Assembly (NCBI GenBank): GCA_034664085.1
Contig: JAXDII010000080.1
Location: 1 to 64,000, forward strand
Direction: 5' to 3'
Length of the DNA stretch: 64,000 bases
Origin: JACVRW01 sp034664085
GTDB lineage: Bacteria; Actinomycetota; Thermoleophilia; Solirubrobacterales; Thermoleophilaceae
A program made the position numbers and the translations under genes. Shown one piece after another: positions 19,837-28,110 of this stretch. The notes beneath the pieces were generated by a model, which saw only the letters and a program-made list of their open reading frames with translations, was not told where the DNA came from and ran no database searches. How positions within the stretch are numbered: position 1 is the first letter of the stretch; each line of letters opens with the position of its first letter.

Positions 19837-20855
19837 TGCTGGCCGACAGCGCCGCCGTGCTGATCCTGGTCGGGCTGACCGCCTACGTCGTGCTGGGCGG
19901 CGCGGACTTCGGCGCCGGCTTCTGGGACCTCACCGCCGGCTCCGCCGAGCGCGGGGCCCCGGTGCGGGCGATGGTCAAGCGCGCGATGGCGCCGGTGTGG
20001 GAGGCCAACCACGTCTGGCTGATCTTCGTGCTTGTGGTGCTCTGGACGGCTTTCCCGAAGGCCTTCGGCTCGATCACCTCGACGCTCGCGATCCCGCTGT
20101 TCGTCGCGGCCCTGGGCATCGTGCTGCGCGGCGGGGCGTTCGCGCTGAAGGGCGAGGCGGCCACGATCGCCGAAGCGCGTGCGCTGGGCGCGGCGTTCGC
20201 GCTCGCTTCCGTGCTGGTGCCGTTCTTCCTCGGCGCCGCGGTGGGCGCCATCGCCGCGGGGGAGGTGCCGGTCGGCAACGCGGCCGGCGACGAGCTTCGC
20301 AGCTGGACGGGCACGACCTCGATCGTGGTCGGCCTGCTGGCGGTCGCCACCGGCGCTCACGTCGCGGCCGTCTTCCTCGGAGCGGACTCGCGCCGCGCCG
20401 GCCGCCCCGAGCTGGTGCGCGCCTTCCGCGCACGGGCCCTCGGCTCGGGCGTCGTGGCGGGCGTGCTCGCCATCGCCGGCCTGCTGGCGGTGCGCTCCGA
20501 CGTGCCGGACCTCTACGACGGCCTCACGTCCGGGGCGGGCCTCGCCTGCGTGGCGGTGTCGGGGGCGGCGGGGCTGGCCACTCTGGCGCTCGAGTGGCGC
20601 GAGCGCTTCGAGGTGGCCCGCTACACCGCGGCCACCGCCGTTGGCGCGATCGTCGCGGGCTGGGCGGTCGCCCAGCAGCCGTACATGCTGCCGCCCGAGC
20701 TGACCGTGCGCGCGGCGGCGGCGAACGACTCGACGCTCGTGGCCCTGCTGGTGTCCGCCGCGCTGGGCATGGCGATCCTGATCCCCGCGCTCACATGGCT
20801 GTTCCGGCTAGCGGTCAGCGGACGGCTCGCCTACGAGGAGCAGCCGCGCCCATGA
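19836..20855 (+). CDS. cydB: Cytochrome bd-type quinol oxidase subunit II
   Basis: 339 residues from ATG 19836, which shares a base with the cydA stop. Typical subunit II features: VLGGADFGAGFWDL near the N-terminus, WEANHVWLIFVLVVLWTAFPKAF in helices 2-3, FALRG-type helix packing (here IVLRGGAFALKGEA), and about eight membrane segments. It pairs with CydA in the heterodimeric oxidase. No cydC/cydD assembly transporter is encoded nearby. Followed with a 4-base overlap by a small membrane protein. Confidence 0.92.
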   Translation: MLADSAAVLILVGLTAYVVLGGADFGAGFWDLTAGSAERGAPVRAMVKRAMAPVWEANHVWLIFVLVVLWTAFPKAFGSITSTLAIPLFVAALGIVLRGGAFALKGEAATIAEARALGAAFALASVLVPFFLGAAVGAIAAGEVPVGNAAGDELRSWTGTTSIVVGLLAVATGAHVAAVFLGADSRRAGRPELVRAFRARALGSGVVAGVLAIAGLLAVRSDVPDLYDGLTSGAGLACVAVSGAAGLATLALEWRERFEVARYTAATAVGAIVAGWAVAQQPYMLPPELTVRAAAANDSTLVALLVSAALGMAILIPALTWLFRLAVSGRLAYEEQPRP

Positions 20856-21034
20856 GCCGGCTGGAGCTAGCCACCGCTGCCTGCTTCGTGCTGGGGGCCG
20901 GGCTGCTGTTTCCCTTCGACAGCACCGTGACGATCACGGCCGGGGTCCTGCTGCTGCTCGCCTTCGTCGTCTGCGGCGTGTTCGTGATGGCCAGCCCGGA
21001 GCGGCTGGCCGCCGAAGACGGCGACGAGCGCTAG
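20852..21034 (+). CDS. Small two-helix membrane protein, third gene of the bd oxidase operon
   Basis: 60 residues from ATG 20852, overlapping the cydB stop. Two hydrophobic segments (LATAACFVLGAGLLFPF and ITAGVLLLLAFVVCGVFVMA) are separated by a short DSTVT turn, and the C-terminus is acidic. Position and size resemble the small accessory subunits (CydX/CydH/CydS) that complete bd oxidases, but those usually have one helix and this shows no sequence match I can recognise. Its TAG lies in a CTAG shared with the convergent 5'-nucleotidase gene. Confidence 0.7.
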   Translation: MSRLELATAACFVLGAGLLFPFDSTVTITAGVLLLLAFVVCGVFVMASPERLAAEDGDER

Positions 21035-22428
21035 CGCCCCAGCCAGGCCACCAGTGCCTCGAGGTCCGTGCCGACCACCTGGCGGCCGGTGCCGTGCACG
21101 AATGGCTCGCGCTCGGCCACGATGCCATTCGCGGCCACGGTGTACACGACGCCCGGCTCGAGGTCGCGCGCACCGGACACGAGCAGGCCGGGCTGCTCGG
21201 CCAGCGCGGCCATCAGCTCGGCGCCGCGCATGCGGAAGCGCCACACCGGGTGTTCGTAGGCGTGCACCTCGAAGGCCTCCGCGTAGGTGACCGGGCCGCG
21301 CTCGAGATCGGAGCGCGTGTTGCCGGCGTTCAGCAGGGCGACGTCGGCCCCGGCGAACGAGCGCTGGGCGTCCACCGCCAGCCGGTCGACCGCCTCGTGA
21401 TCCAGGTCGTCGGGCAGGCTGCCGACGACGCGGTCGCCGATCGGCGCCACGCGCTCGGCGTAGTCGTCGACGAGCGCCGCCAGCCCCGGGTCGGGCGCGA
21501 TGCCCGCGTGCCGGGTCGGCATGACGTCGCCGGACTTGGCCACCACGTCGCCGCTGGCGCGGTCGACCGTGATGCGGACGCGGTCGAACGCCACGCCGTA
21601 GGACAGCGCCTCCACGACCAGCTTGCCGTCGATCTCTACGTCCAGGCCGGAGTGGGTGTGCCCGGCCACGATCACGTCCACGGCGTCGTCCATCTGGCGC
21701 GCCTCGTCGACGACCTCGCCGGCGGCGTTGGCGCCCTCCTGCAGCGCGCCCGCGTGAGCCAGCACGACGATTGCCTCGACCCCGCGCCGACGCAGCTCTG
21801 GCAACCAGCGGTTGACGGTGTCGGACAGGTCCAGCCAGCGGTACCCGCGGGCGAACTCCGAGAGCAGGAAGTAGGGCGTGTCGGGGGTGCTCACGCCGAT
21901 GAACCCGACCCTCACGCCGTCGCGCTCGACGATGCGGTAGGGCGGCAGGATCAGCTCGCCGCCGTCGCGAGTGACGGTGTTGGCCGCCACGTACGGGTAG
22001 TCCGCGCGCCGCACGAGCCGCAGCGCCTCGGCGCCGCCCTCGTCGAACTCGTGGTTGCCGAGCGTGCCGACGTCGAAGCCCATCCTGTTCGTCGCCTCGA
22101 TCGTGGGCTCGTCGGCGAAGTGGCTCGAGATCAGCGGCGAGGCGCCGACCATGTCGCCCGCGTGCACGCGGATGGTGTGCTCCGGATGCGACGCCGCGGC
22201 CCGGTTCAGCCAGGCGCCCAGCCACGCCGCGCCGCCCAGTCCCGGCTCGGGCGGCTGGAGGCGGCCGTGGAAGTCGTTCACGCCCAGCAGCTGGAGCTCC
22301 ACGGTGCCGGTGCGGCGCGCCGGGTCGGGCGGATCGGCATCCGCGTTGAGTCCGAGCAGCGCCACGAGCAGCGCGGCGGCGAAGGCGGCTGCGCCCGGGA
22401 GCAGGTGGCGGCGGTCGATGCGTCGCAT
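21031..22428 (-). CDS. Exported 5'-nucleotidase / cyclic phosphodiesterase (UshA family)
   Basis: 465 residues from ATG 22428. The N-terminus RRIDRRHLLPGAAAFAAALL contains a twin-arginine-like DRRHLL before a hydrophobic core, so it is probably exported. The N-terminal metallophosphoesterase domain has GVNDFHGRL, HAGDMVGASP, GTLGNHEFDEG and VAGHTHSG, giving all five metal-binding blocks. The C-terminal substrate domain (about 300-465) has VALLNAGNTRSDL and YAEAFEVHAYEHPVWRF, the UshA-like nucleoside-binding region. It would remove phosphate from extracellular nucleotides. I chose this start over an earlier in-frame one because the signal peptide begins here. Confidence 0.88.
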   Translation of the reverse strand: MRRIDRRHLLPGAAAFAAALLVALLGLNADADPPDPARRTGTVELQLLGVNDFHGRLQPPEPGLGGAAWLGAWLNRAAASHPEHTIRVHAGDMVGASPLISSHFADEPTIEATNRMGFDVGTLGNHEFDEGGAEALRLVRRADYPYVAANTVTRDGGELILPPYRIVERDGVRVGFIGVSTPDTPYFLLSEFARGYRWLDLSDTVNRWLPELRRRGVEAIVVLAHAGALQEGANAAGEVVDEARQMDDAVDVIVAGHTHSGLDVEIDGKLVVEALSYGVAFDRVRITVDRASGDVVAKSGDVMPTRHAGIAPDPGLAALVDDYAERVAPIGDRVVGSLPDDLDHEAVDRLAVDAQRSFAGADVALLNAGNTRSDLERGPVTYAEAFEVHAYEHPVWRFRMRGAELMAALAEQPGLLVSGARDLEPGVVYTVAANGIVAEREPFVHGTGRQVVGTDLEALVAWLGR

Positions 22429-22516
22429 GGGCGCAAACGTATGGCCGTTTTGCAGGGCTTTTGTGTCCCATTCATGTCGATGGCGTGAAGCGCCTGTGAA
22501 GGGGTAGGCTGCGCCC

Positions 22517-22687
22517 ATGAGGGTCATCGACTGCGAGTGCGGGCGCACCCTTCAGGCGGCGAACGACGACGATCTCGCCACTCAGGTGCGTGCCCACGTC
22601 GACGAGGACCACCCGGACATGCAGCTCACGGACGAGCAGGCCCGTGAGCTGGTGGCCGCGCGGGCCTACGAGGCGTCAGACAGCTAG
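22517..22687 (+). CDS. DUF1059-type small protein
   Basis: 56 residues. MRVIDCECGRTLQAAND is followed by a helix QVRAHVDEDHPD and LTDEQARELVAARAYE. The pattern CxCG, then H-x-x-x-x-H near the middle, matches the DUF1059 family of small putative zinc-binding proteins. No function is known for the family. It is encoded divergently from the 5'-nucleotidase gene, and its TAG overlaps that of the TauE-like gene in a shared CTAG. Confidence 0.8.
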   Translation: MRVIDCECGRTLQAANDDDLATQVRAHVDEDHPDMQLTDEQARELVAARAYEASDS

Positions 22688-23436
22688 ACGACGGCCTGCA
22701 GGGCCGTGGCGGTTCCGGCGGCGACCAGCACCGCGCCGATCGCTCGCAGCAGCTGGCGCTCGTCGAGCCGGCCCGTCAGGCGCGCGCCGAGCAGGGCGCC
22801 GGGGACCGACGCCGCCGCGCCGACTCCCAGGACGGTCCAGTCGACCCCGCCGGGGAGGTGCCCGGCCACGCCGGCTACCCCGACCCAGAAGCCCACCGCC
22901 AGGTTGGTGCCCACCGCACGCGCGGGCACCTCGCCGACCCAGCGCAGGAGGGCAGGCATGCGCAGCGAGCCGAGTATCAGGCCGACCAGGCCGCCGAGCA
23001 GGCCGATCAGCGCTCCGGAGATCGCCGCGGCGCGGACGTCGAGCGACCCCGAGGGCTCGGTGGTGCAGGCCGGACGCTTCGCGCGCAGCAGGTCGACGCC
23101 GAAGTAGGCGAGCGCCACCCCGATCACGATCAGCAGCGCCGTGTCCGGGATCGCGCCGGAGATCAGGCCGCCCACCACCGCGCCGGCCATCGAGGGCGGT
23201 GCCATCCAGGCGAACAGGCGCCAGTTGATCCGCCCCGCCCGGATGTGGGCGAGCGCCGCGGCCAGCGCGGCAACGCCGGAGATGCCGAGGTTCGCACCGG
23301 CCCCGGCGGCGGGGGAGGAGGCCACCAGCAGGACCGCAGGCAAACGGATGTTGCCGAGCACGAGCCCGACCGCACCCCCGGCGAACGCCACCACGAAGCA
23401 CCACACGCAGAGGGCGATCAGCTCCAAGGGCTCCAT
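22684..23436 (-). CDS. TauE/SafE-family membrane transporter
   Basis: 250 residues with about seven or eight hydrophobic segments in two similar halves: VGLVLGNIRLPAVLL in the first and GLVGLILGSLRMPALLRW in the second. This internal repeat is the hallmark of TauE/SafE (DUF81) proteins, which move sulfonates, sulfite or other small anions across the membrane. The substrate is not readable here. Its start codon is 36 bases from the palindrome that also faces the zinc-binding lipoprotein gene, so the pair may share a metal-responsive operator. Confidence 0.83.
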   Translation of the reverse strand: MEPLELIALCVWCFVVAFAGGAVGLVLGNIRLPAVLLVASSPAAGAGANLGISGVAALAAALAHIRAGRINWRLFAWMAPPSMAGAVVGGLISGAIPDTALLIVIGVALAYFGVDLLRAKRPACTTEPSGSLDVRAAAISGALIGLLGGLVGLILGSLRMPALLRWVGEVPARAVGTNLAVGFWVGVAGVAGHLPGGVDWTVLGVGAAASVPGALLGARLTGRLDERQLLRAIGAVLVAAGTATALQAVV

Positions 23437-23471
23437 TGCAGGCGGGAGTGTCGCACTGTCATGGAGCGCAA

Positions 23472-23488
23472 GTGAGAATCATTCTCAC
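23472..23488. promoter_or_regulatory. Fur/Zur-type operator palindrome
   Basis: A perfect 8-1-8 inverted repeat, GTGAGAAT-C-ATTCTCAC, lies in the 73-base gap between the divergent TauE-like and metal-binding lipoprotein starts. Form and core (TGAGAATCATTCTCA, 7-1-7) match Fur-family boxes. A TATGCT at 23495-23500 would be a suitable -10 for the rightward gene, placing the palindrome over the -35 region. The downstream gene type makes Zur the likeliest regulator; which Fur-family protein binds is inference. Confidence 0.78.
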
Positions 23489-23509
23489 CTTTTGTATGCT
23501 GCCCGCTCG

Positions 23510-24442
23510 ATGCGCAGGCCCGTCCTCACCGCGCTGCTGCTCGCCGCCATCGTGCTGGGCGCTGCGGGCTGCGGCGACGGCGGTGGGGGAGGAGGCGGCA
23601 GCGTCTCCGCCGTGGCCACCACGACGCAGGTGGCCGACCTGGTCCGCAACGTGGGCGGGGGGCGCGTGGACGTCGACGGCATCCTCCCGCCCAACGCCGA
23701 TCCGCACGGCTACGAGCCGCGCCCGAGCGACGCTGCCGCGCTCGCTGAAGCCGACCTCGTCGTCCGGTCGGGCGGCGAACTCGACGAGTGGCTCGACGAC
23801 GTCGTCGACAGCGCCGGCGGCGACGCACCGCAGGTGACCCTGATCGACTCCGTGAAGACGATCGCGGGCGGCCACGACGGCGACGTGGACCCGCACTGGT
23901 GGCAGGACCCGCGCAACGCGATCCTCGCCGTGGCGGCCATCCGCGACGCGCTCGCCGAGGCCGACCCCGAGGGACACGCGGGCTACGAGCGCCGCGCCGC
24001 CGCGTACACCGGCGAGCTGCGCCGGCTCGATGCCGCGATCGAGCGCTGCATCGGCCGCGTGCCCGCGGACAGGCGCAAGCTCGTCACCACGCACGACGCG
24101 CTCGGCTACTTCGCCGACCGCTACGGCATCGAGGTGATCGGCGCCGTGATCCCATCGCTCTCGACCCAGGCCCAGCCGTCCGCACGCGACGTCGAGGCAC
24201 TCGTGCAGCAGATCCGCGACGAGGGGGTGGAGGCGATCTTCCCGGAGGCCGCCGTCTCGCAGAAGCTCGAGCGGGCGATCTCCCGGGAGGCCGGCGCGGA
24301 CGTGGGCGGCGAGCTCTGGACCGACACGCTCGGCCCGGAGGGCTCGGGCGCGGAGACCTACGCCGGCGCCATGCGCGCCAACGCCGCCGCGCTGGCGAAG
24401 GGCATGTCGGGCGGCAGCGTGAGCTGCAGCTTCAACCGCTAG
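23510..24442 (+). CDS. znuA: Zinc-type metal ABC transporter substrate-binding lipoprotein
   Basis: 310 residues from ATG 23510. The signal peptide ends in the lipobox LGAAGC (Cys21), followed by a Gly-rich linker. Cluster 9 metal-binding residues: His in ADPHGYEPRPSD, His in DVDPHWWQDPRNA, His in TTHDALGYFADRYG, and Asp late in the chain (WTDTLG). This set fits Zn2+ or Mn2+ binding proteins. No permease or ATPase gene (znuB, znuC) is adjacent, so the binding protein must work with components encoded elsewhere. The palindrome 22 bases upstream predicts repression by a Fur-family protein when metal is plentiful. Confidence 0.88.
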   Translation: MRRPVLTALLLAAIVLGAAGCGDGGGGGGGSVSAVATTTQVADLVRNVGGGRVDVDGILPPNADPHGYEPRPSDAAALAEADLVVRSGGELDEWLDDVVDSAGGDAPQVTLIDSVKTIAGGHDGDVDPHWWQDPRNAILAVAAIRDALAEADPEGHAGYERRAAAYTGELRRLDAAIERCIGRVPADRRKLVTTHDALGYFADRYGIEVIGAVIPSLSTQAQPSARDVEALVQQIRDEGVEAIFPEAAVSQKLERAISREAGADVGGELWTDTLGPEGSGAETYAGAMRANAAALAKGMSGGSVSCSFNR

Positions 24443-24518
24443 GGACCGGCTCGGTGTCCGGCGAGACCGATGCCCGGGTCCTTCTTGACGCGGGGCCTGG
24501 CAAACGAGGTCGTCGCGG

Positions 24519-24956
24519 CTAGCCGGAGCTGCGGCAGCCCGGGCACTCGCCGCGCAGCGTCACGTCGTGCGCGTCGATCGCGTAGTCCACGCGCCGGGAG
24601 AGCTGCTCGATGGCGCGCTCCAGGTCGCGGTCCTCGAAGGCCGTCACCTCGCCGCAGCGGTCGCAGACGAGGTGGTGATGGTGGTCGCCGCTCGGGTCGA
24701 TCGGCTCGTAGCGGGCCACGCCCTCGGCCACGTCCACGCGCCGCGCCAGCCGCAGGCGGTCGAGCAGGTCGAGCGTGCGATAGATCGAGGCGACCCCGAT
24801 GTCCTCGCCGCGCTCGCGCAGGCGGTCGGCGATCTCCTTCGCGGTGACGCTGCAGCCAAGGGTGGCGAGCGTCTCTACGACCGCGGACCGCGGCGCGCTC
24901 AGCCTGTAGCCGTCGCGCTCCAGCGTGCCGCGCGCGTGTCCGATCCAGTCGTCCAT
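24519..24956 (-). CDS. Fur-family metal-responsive repressor (Zur-like)
   Basis: 145 residues. The N-terminal winged helix is RLSAPRSAVVETLATLGCSVTAKEIADRL with IGVASIYRTLDLL as recognition helix. The regulatory part has HHHHLVCDRCG (histidines plus the first CxxC) and a final CPGC (second CxxC), the structural zinc site. One gene away is znuA with a Fur-box palindrome, which makes Zur the preferred reading over Fur or PerR. Its own promoter region up to the next gene shows no similar palindrome. Confidence 0.88.
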   Translation of the reverse strand: MDDWIGHARGTLERDGYRLSAPRSAVVETLATLGCSVTAKEIADRLRERGEDIGVASIYRTLDLLDRLRLARRVDVAEGVARYEPIDPSGDHHHHLVCDRCGEVTAFEDRDLERAIEQLSRRVDYAIDAHDVTLRGECPGCRSSG

Positions 24957-25008
24957 TGCCTTGACCGAAGCATAGGCACGCGCGCGACCCCGCCGGGCGG
25001 GCCCGTTG

Positions 25009-25617
<609 letters not shown>

Positions 25618-25660
25618 CTCTCAGCTCCTTGTCGTGTTCCGGTCATGCACTCTATTCCCA

Positions 25661-26446
25661 GTGACCGGGATCCACCTGCTCTCGTGGAACGTGGCCGGGC
25701 GGGTCGCCCGTGCCGCCGAGCAGGCCGAATTGGTAGCCGAGGTCGGCGCCGACGTGGTGTGCCTGCAGGAGGTGACGCCCGCGACAGCGGCCGCATGGAC
25801 CGATCGGCTGCATGACGCCGGCTACCACGTCGCCGTGGCCGAGCTGCCGCCCGTGCGCGACTCGTCGCGGCCGCTCGGTGTGCTGACTGCCGCCAGGTCG
25901 CCGCTGCGGGCGGAGCCGGTCGAGGGCGTGCCGTGGCCCGAGCGGGTTCTCGCGGCGCGGCTGGCGGACGGGCTCGAGGTCGTGAACGTGCATTCGCCGA
26001 TCAGCCCGAAGCCGGGCCTGGCCAAGGTGCTCACCCACGAGGCGGTCTTCGCGCACATGGCCGCCGGGGCCGGGCACCCGCGGCTGGTCTGCGGCGACCT
26101 CAACACGCCGCGGCGCGAGCACCCCGACGGGAGCGTCTGGACGTTCGCCCGGACGCGCAGCGGGGTGCTGCGTCCGGAGCGCGGCGAGCGCTGGGACGCC
26201 GCCGAGACGGCGCTGGTGCGCGGGCTGGAGCCGAGCGGCTTCCGCGACGCGTTCCGCGAGCGCCACGGCCACACGGTCAAGGAGGTGTCGTGGGCGTGGC
26301 CGCGCGGCGGCGGCTATCGGCTGGACCACCTGATCGTGTCCGAGGAGATCGCGGTGGGGGACTGCCGCTACCTGCACGAATGGCGGACCGAGCTGAGGCT
26401 GTCCGACCATTCGCCGCTCGCGGCCCAGCTGGCCGTCGACCGCTAG
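25661..26446 (+). CDS. Endonuclease/exonuclease/phosphatase family protein
   Basis: 261 residues from GTG 25661 (an in-frame ATG at 25634 would add nine residues without similarity). The EEP fold is shown by LLSWNVAG at the start, VVCLQEV (metal-binding Glu), VNVHSPIS, RLVCGDLNTPR (Asp and Asn) and LSDHSPLAA (Asp-His pair). Members include DNase I-like nucleases, exonuclease III and phosphodiesterases; the target is not predictable. No signal peptide, so it is cytoplasmic. It ends 13 bases before tRNA-Leu. Confidence 0.84.
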   Translation: MTGIHLLSWNVAGRVARAAEQAELVAEVGADVVCLQEVTPATAAAWTDRLHDAGYHVAVAELPPVRDSSRPLGVLTAARSPLRAEPVEGVPWPERVLAARLADGLEVVNVHSPISPKPGLAKVLTHEAVFAHMAAGAGHPRLVCGDLNTPRREHPDGSVWTFARTRSGVLRPERGERWDAAETALVRGLEPSGFRDAFRERHGHTVKEVSWAWPRGGGYRLDHLIVSEEIAVGDCRYLHEWRTELRLSDHSPLAAQLAVDR

Positions 26447-26459
26447 GCTTGTGCGCCCC

Positions 26460-26543
26460 GCGGCTGTGGCGGAACTGGCAGACGCGCAGGCTTCAGGTGC
26501 CTGTGTCCCTTGGGATGTGGAGGTTCGAATCCTCTCAGCCGCA
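26460..26543 (+). tRNA. tRNA-Leu (anticodon CAG)
   Basis: 84 bases, a class II tRNA. The acceptor stem is GCGGCTG with CAGCCGC and discriminator A at 26543; the anticodon arm is CAGGC-TTCAGGT-GCCTG giving anticodon CAG; the T loop is TTCGAAT. A long variable arm (GTCCCTTGGGAT) fits leucine. CCA is not encoded. Confidence 0.96.
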
Positions 26544-26554
26544 TTTCCTGAGCT

Positions 26555-27112
26555 TTACATTCGGTCCCCGGTGTAACGGGAGTCGTCGAGGATCGGGGAC
26601 GGCTTGAAGCCCTTGACGACGGTGTAGATGGTGATCGACGCCTCGAAGACGATCTCCGGGATCGAGAAGAGGAAGTGCGCCCCGTCTTGCTCGTAGGCGC
26701 CGAACAGCACGGCGATCGCCGAAGCGAAGATCAGCGGGCCGCCGACGAGGCCGAACATCGCCATCCACCGCGGCACGAGGCCGGACCGGTAGAACAGGTA
26801 GCCGAGCAACAGCCCGTTCACACCCACACAGAAGCCGGGCCCGAGCAGGAACGTCCAGTCGTGGACGGCGACCAGCGACTCGCCGGCGACGGTAAGTGAG
26901 CCGGCATCCGCGCCCGCTCCCGCGAAGTCCTCACGCAGCGTCAGGACCGACAGCAGGCTGATGAGGCCGACGACGATGATGATGGACTCGACGAGACGAC
27001 TCGCCACGTAGCTGAGCGCAAGTGTCTCGCTCTGCCGCCTGGCGATCGGCCAGAGCACTACCGCGGTGCCGATGTTGGTGATGGCGAGGAGGATCTCGCT
27101 GCCGCGCTGGGG
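26555..27112 (-). pseudogene. 5'-truncated DUF4386 membrane protein gene
   Basis: The frame encodes the central and C-terminal part of a DUF4386 protein: AITNIGTAVVLWPIARRQSE, LALSYVASRLVES, LLGPGFCVGVNGLLLGYL, FGLVGGPLIFASAIAVLFG. Similarity continues upstream of the first GTG (27058) to an in-frame TAG at 27113-27115, and the first transmembrane helix and N-terminus that the family normally has are absent. No ATG is available. Most likely a decayed gene that has lost its 5' end; translation from the GTG to give a 167-residue, roughly four-helix protein cannot be excluded. It ends 11 bases beyond tRNA-Leu. Confidence 0.72.
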
Positions 27113-27191
27113 CTAGGACGGCGGAGCGACCCTACACCCGTAGTGCAGCGCTTGCACGCTTTGGGCCACGAGACGTCCCCAGCTGGGCTAC

Positions 27192-27767
27192 TCAGCGCCC
27201 GCGACGCAGCGGCGTGCCGAACACGTAGTCCCAGAACGGCGCGCTGACCCCGAAGCCGCGCGTGTCGTCCTGGAAGTGGTGGCGCATGTGCAGCTCGCGC
27301 ATGAACTTCCCGAAGCCGGACTTCGGACGGTGGTGGTGCATGTAGTAGTGCGCCATGTCGTACGCGAGGTAGCCGGTCAAGAAACCGGCGGCGAAGACGT
27401 CGGCGGCGGGCTCGCCCAGCGCCAGCACGAACAGCCCGTAGAACGCGGCCGCGAGCGGGATGCTCACCGACGGCGGCATGACGAGCCGCAGCGGGTCGTT
27501 GGGATGGTCGTGATGGACGCCGTGGATGATCCAGTGGAAGCGGGCGAGCGGCCCGTCCTGGGGCTCGAAGTGGAACACCAGGCGGTGCAGCCAGTACTCC
27601 GTGAGCGTCCAGAAGAACCAGCCCGCGACCAGCAGGCCGAGCGTTCCGGCGGTGGTTAGCTCCCGGGCGCCGACTACGAACAGCGCGGTGGCGGCCGGGA
27701 CGAAGATGACCGGGGGCACCATCGGGTGGACGCGCGAGAGACGGTCGAGGAGATCTGAGTCGAACAT
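27192..27767 (-). CDS. Fatty acid hydroxylase / sterol desaturase family membrane protein
   Basis: 191 residues from ATG 27767; an in-frame GTG at 27833 would add 22 residues. Histidine clusters of the di-iron membrane hydroxylases are complete: HRLVFH, HGVHHDH, HYYMHHH and HMRHHF. Hydrophobic segments flank them (VIFVPAATALFVVGA, GLLVAGWFFW, LAAAFYGLFVLAL). The closest type is fatty acid 2-hydroxylase without a cytochrome b5 domain, so hydroxylation of a lipid acyl chain is likely, with carotenoid hydroxylation as an alternative. Confidence 0.86.
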   Translation of the reverse strand: MFDSDLLDRLSRVHPMVPPVIFVPAATALFVVGARELTTAGTLGLLVAGWFFWTLTEYWLHRLVFHFEPQDGPLARFHWIIHGVHHDHPNDPLRLVMPPSVSIPLAAAFYGLFVLALGEPAADVFAAGFLTGYLAYDMAHYYMHHHRPKSGFGKFMRELHMRHHFQDDTRGFGVSAPFWDYVFGTPLRRGR

Positions 27768-27850
27768 CCTCGGAGAAGCCTTCAAGGCGTCTGTCCGGCG
27801 TGCGTCCAAGAACCCGAATTTACCGCACGTCACGGGCGTGCGAAAGGCGT

Positions 27851-28021
27851 TCAGGCGCGCTGCCAGAGACCGCCCCAGGACGCCACCAGGTACTCGAGCC
27901 CGAACGCGGCGGTCATGCCGTAGACGACCACCTCCGCCGGGGCCGCCGCTCCGGACAGGATGCGGCCGAGCAGGTAGCAGGTGACGAGGGCGACGAACAG
28001 GACCCTGCCGATGGTCTCCAT
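27851..28021 (-). CDS. Small membrane protein, unknown
   Basis: 56 residues from ATG 28021 (GTG 28027, two codons earlier, is possible). METIGRVLFVALVTCYLLGRIL is one hydrophobic segment and EVVVYGMTAAFGLEYLVAS a second, ending WGGLWQRA. Codon use is GC-rich at third positions as in neighbouring genes, which supports coding. No family recognised. It lies just upstream of the hydroxylase gene on the same strand (gap 83 bases). Confidence 0.5.
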   Translation of the reverse strand: METIGRVLFVALVTCYLLGRILSGAAAPAEVVVYGMTAAFGLEYLVASWGGLWQRA

Positions 28022-28110
28022 CTCCACTGGAGTGTCGGCCCGAGCCGTGGGCGGTCCGTTATCGGAGCGTAAAGGGCTCGTGAACGTCCGGTTACCCTGG
28101 ACGTACCGTG

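Noticed and set aside
24443..24518. Terminator between the convergent znuA and Fur-family genes
   Set aside because: Only short, imperfect GGACC/GGTCC-type pairings without a T-run are present; not convincing.
26460..27112. Integration of the DUF4386 remnant into tRNA-Leu
   Set aside because: I looked for a second copy of the tRNA-Leu 3' end in the neighbourhood and saw none, so there is no evidence for an attachment site.
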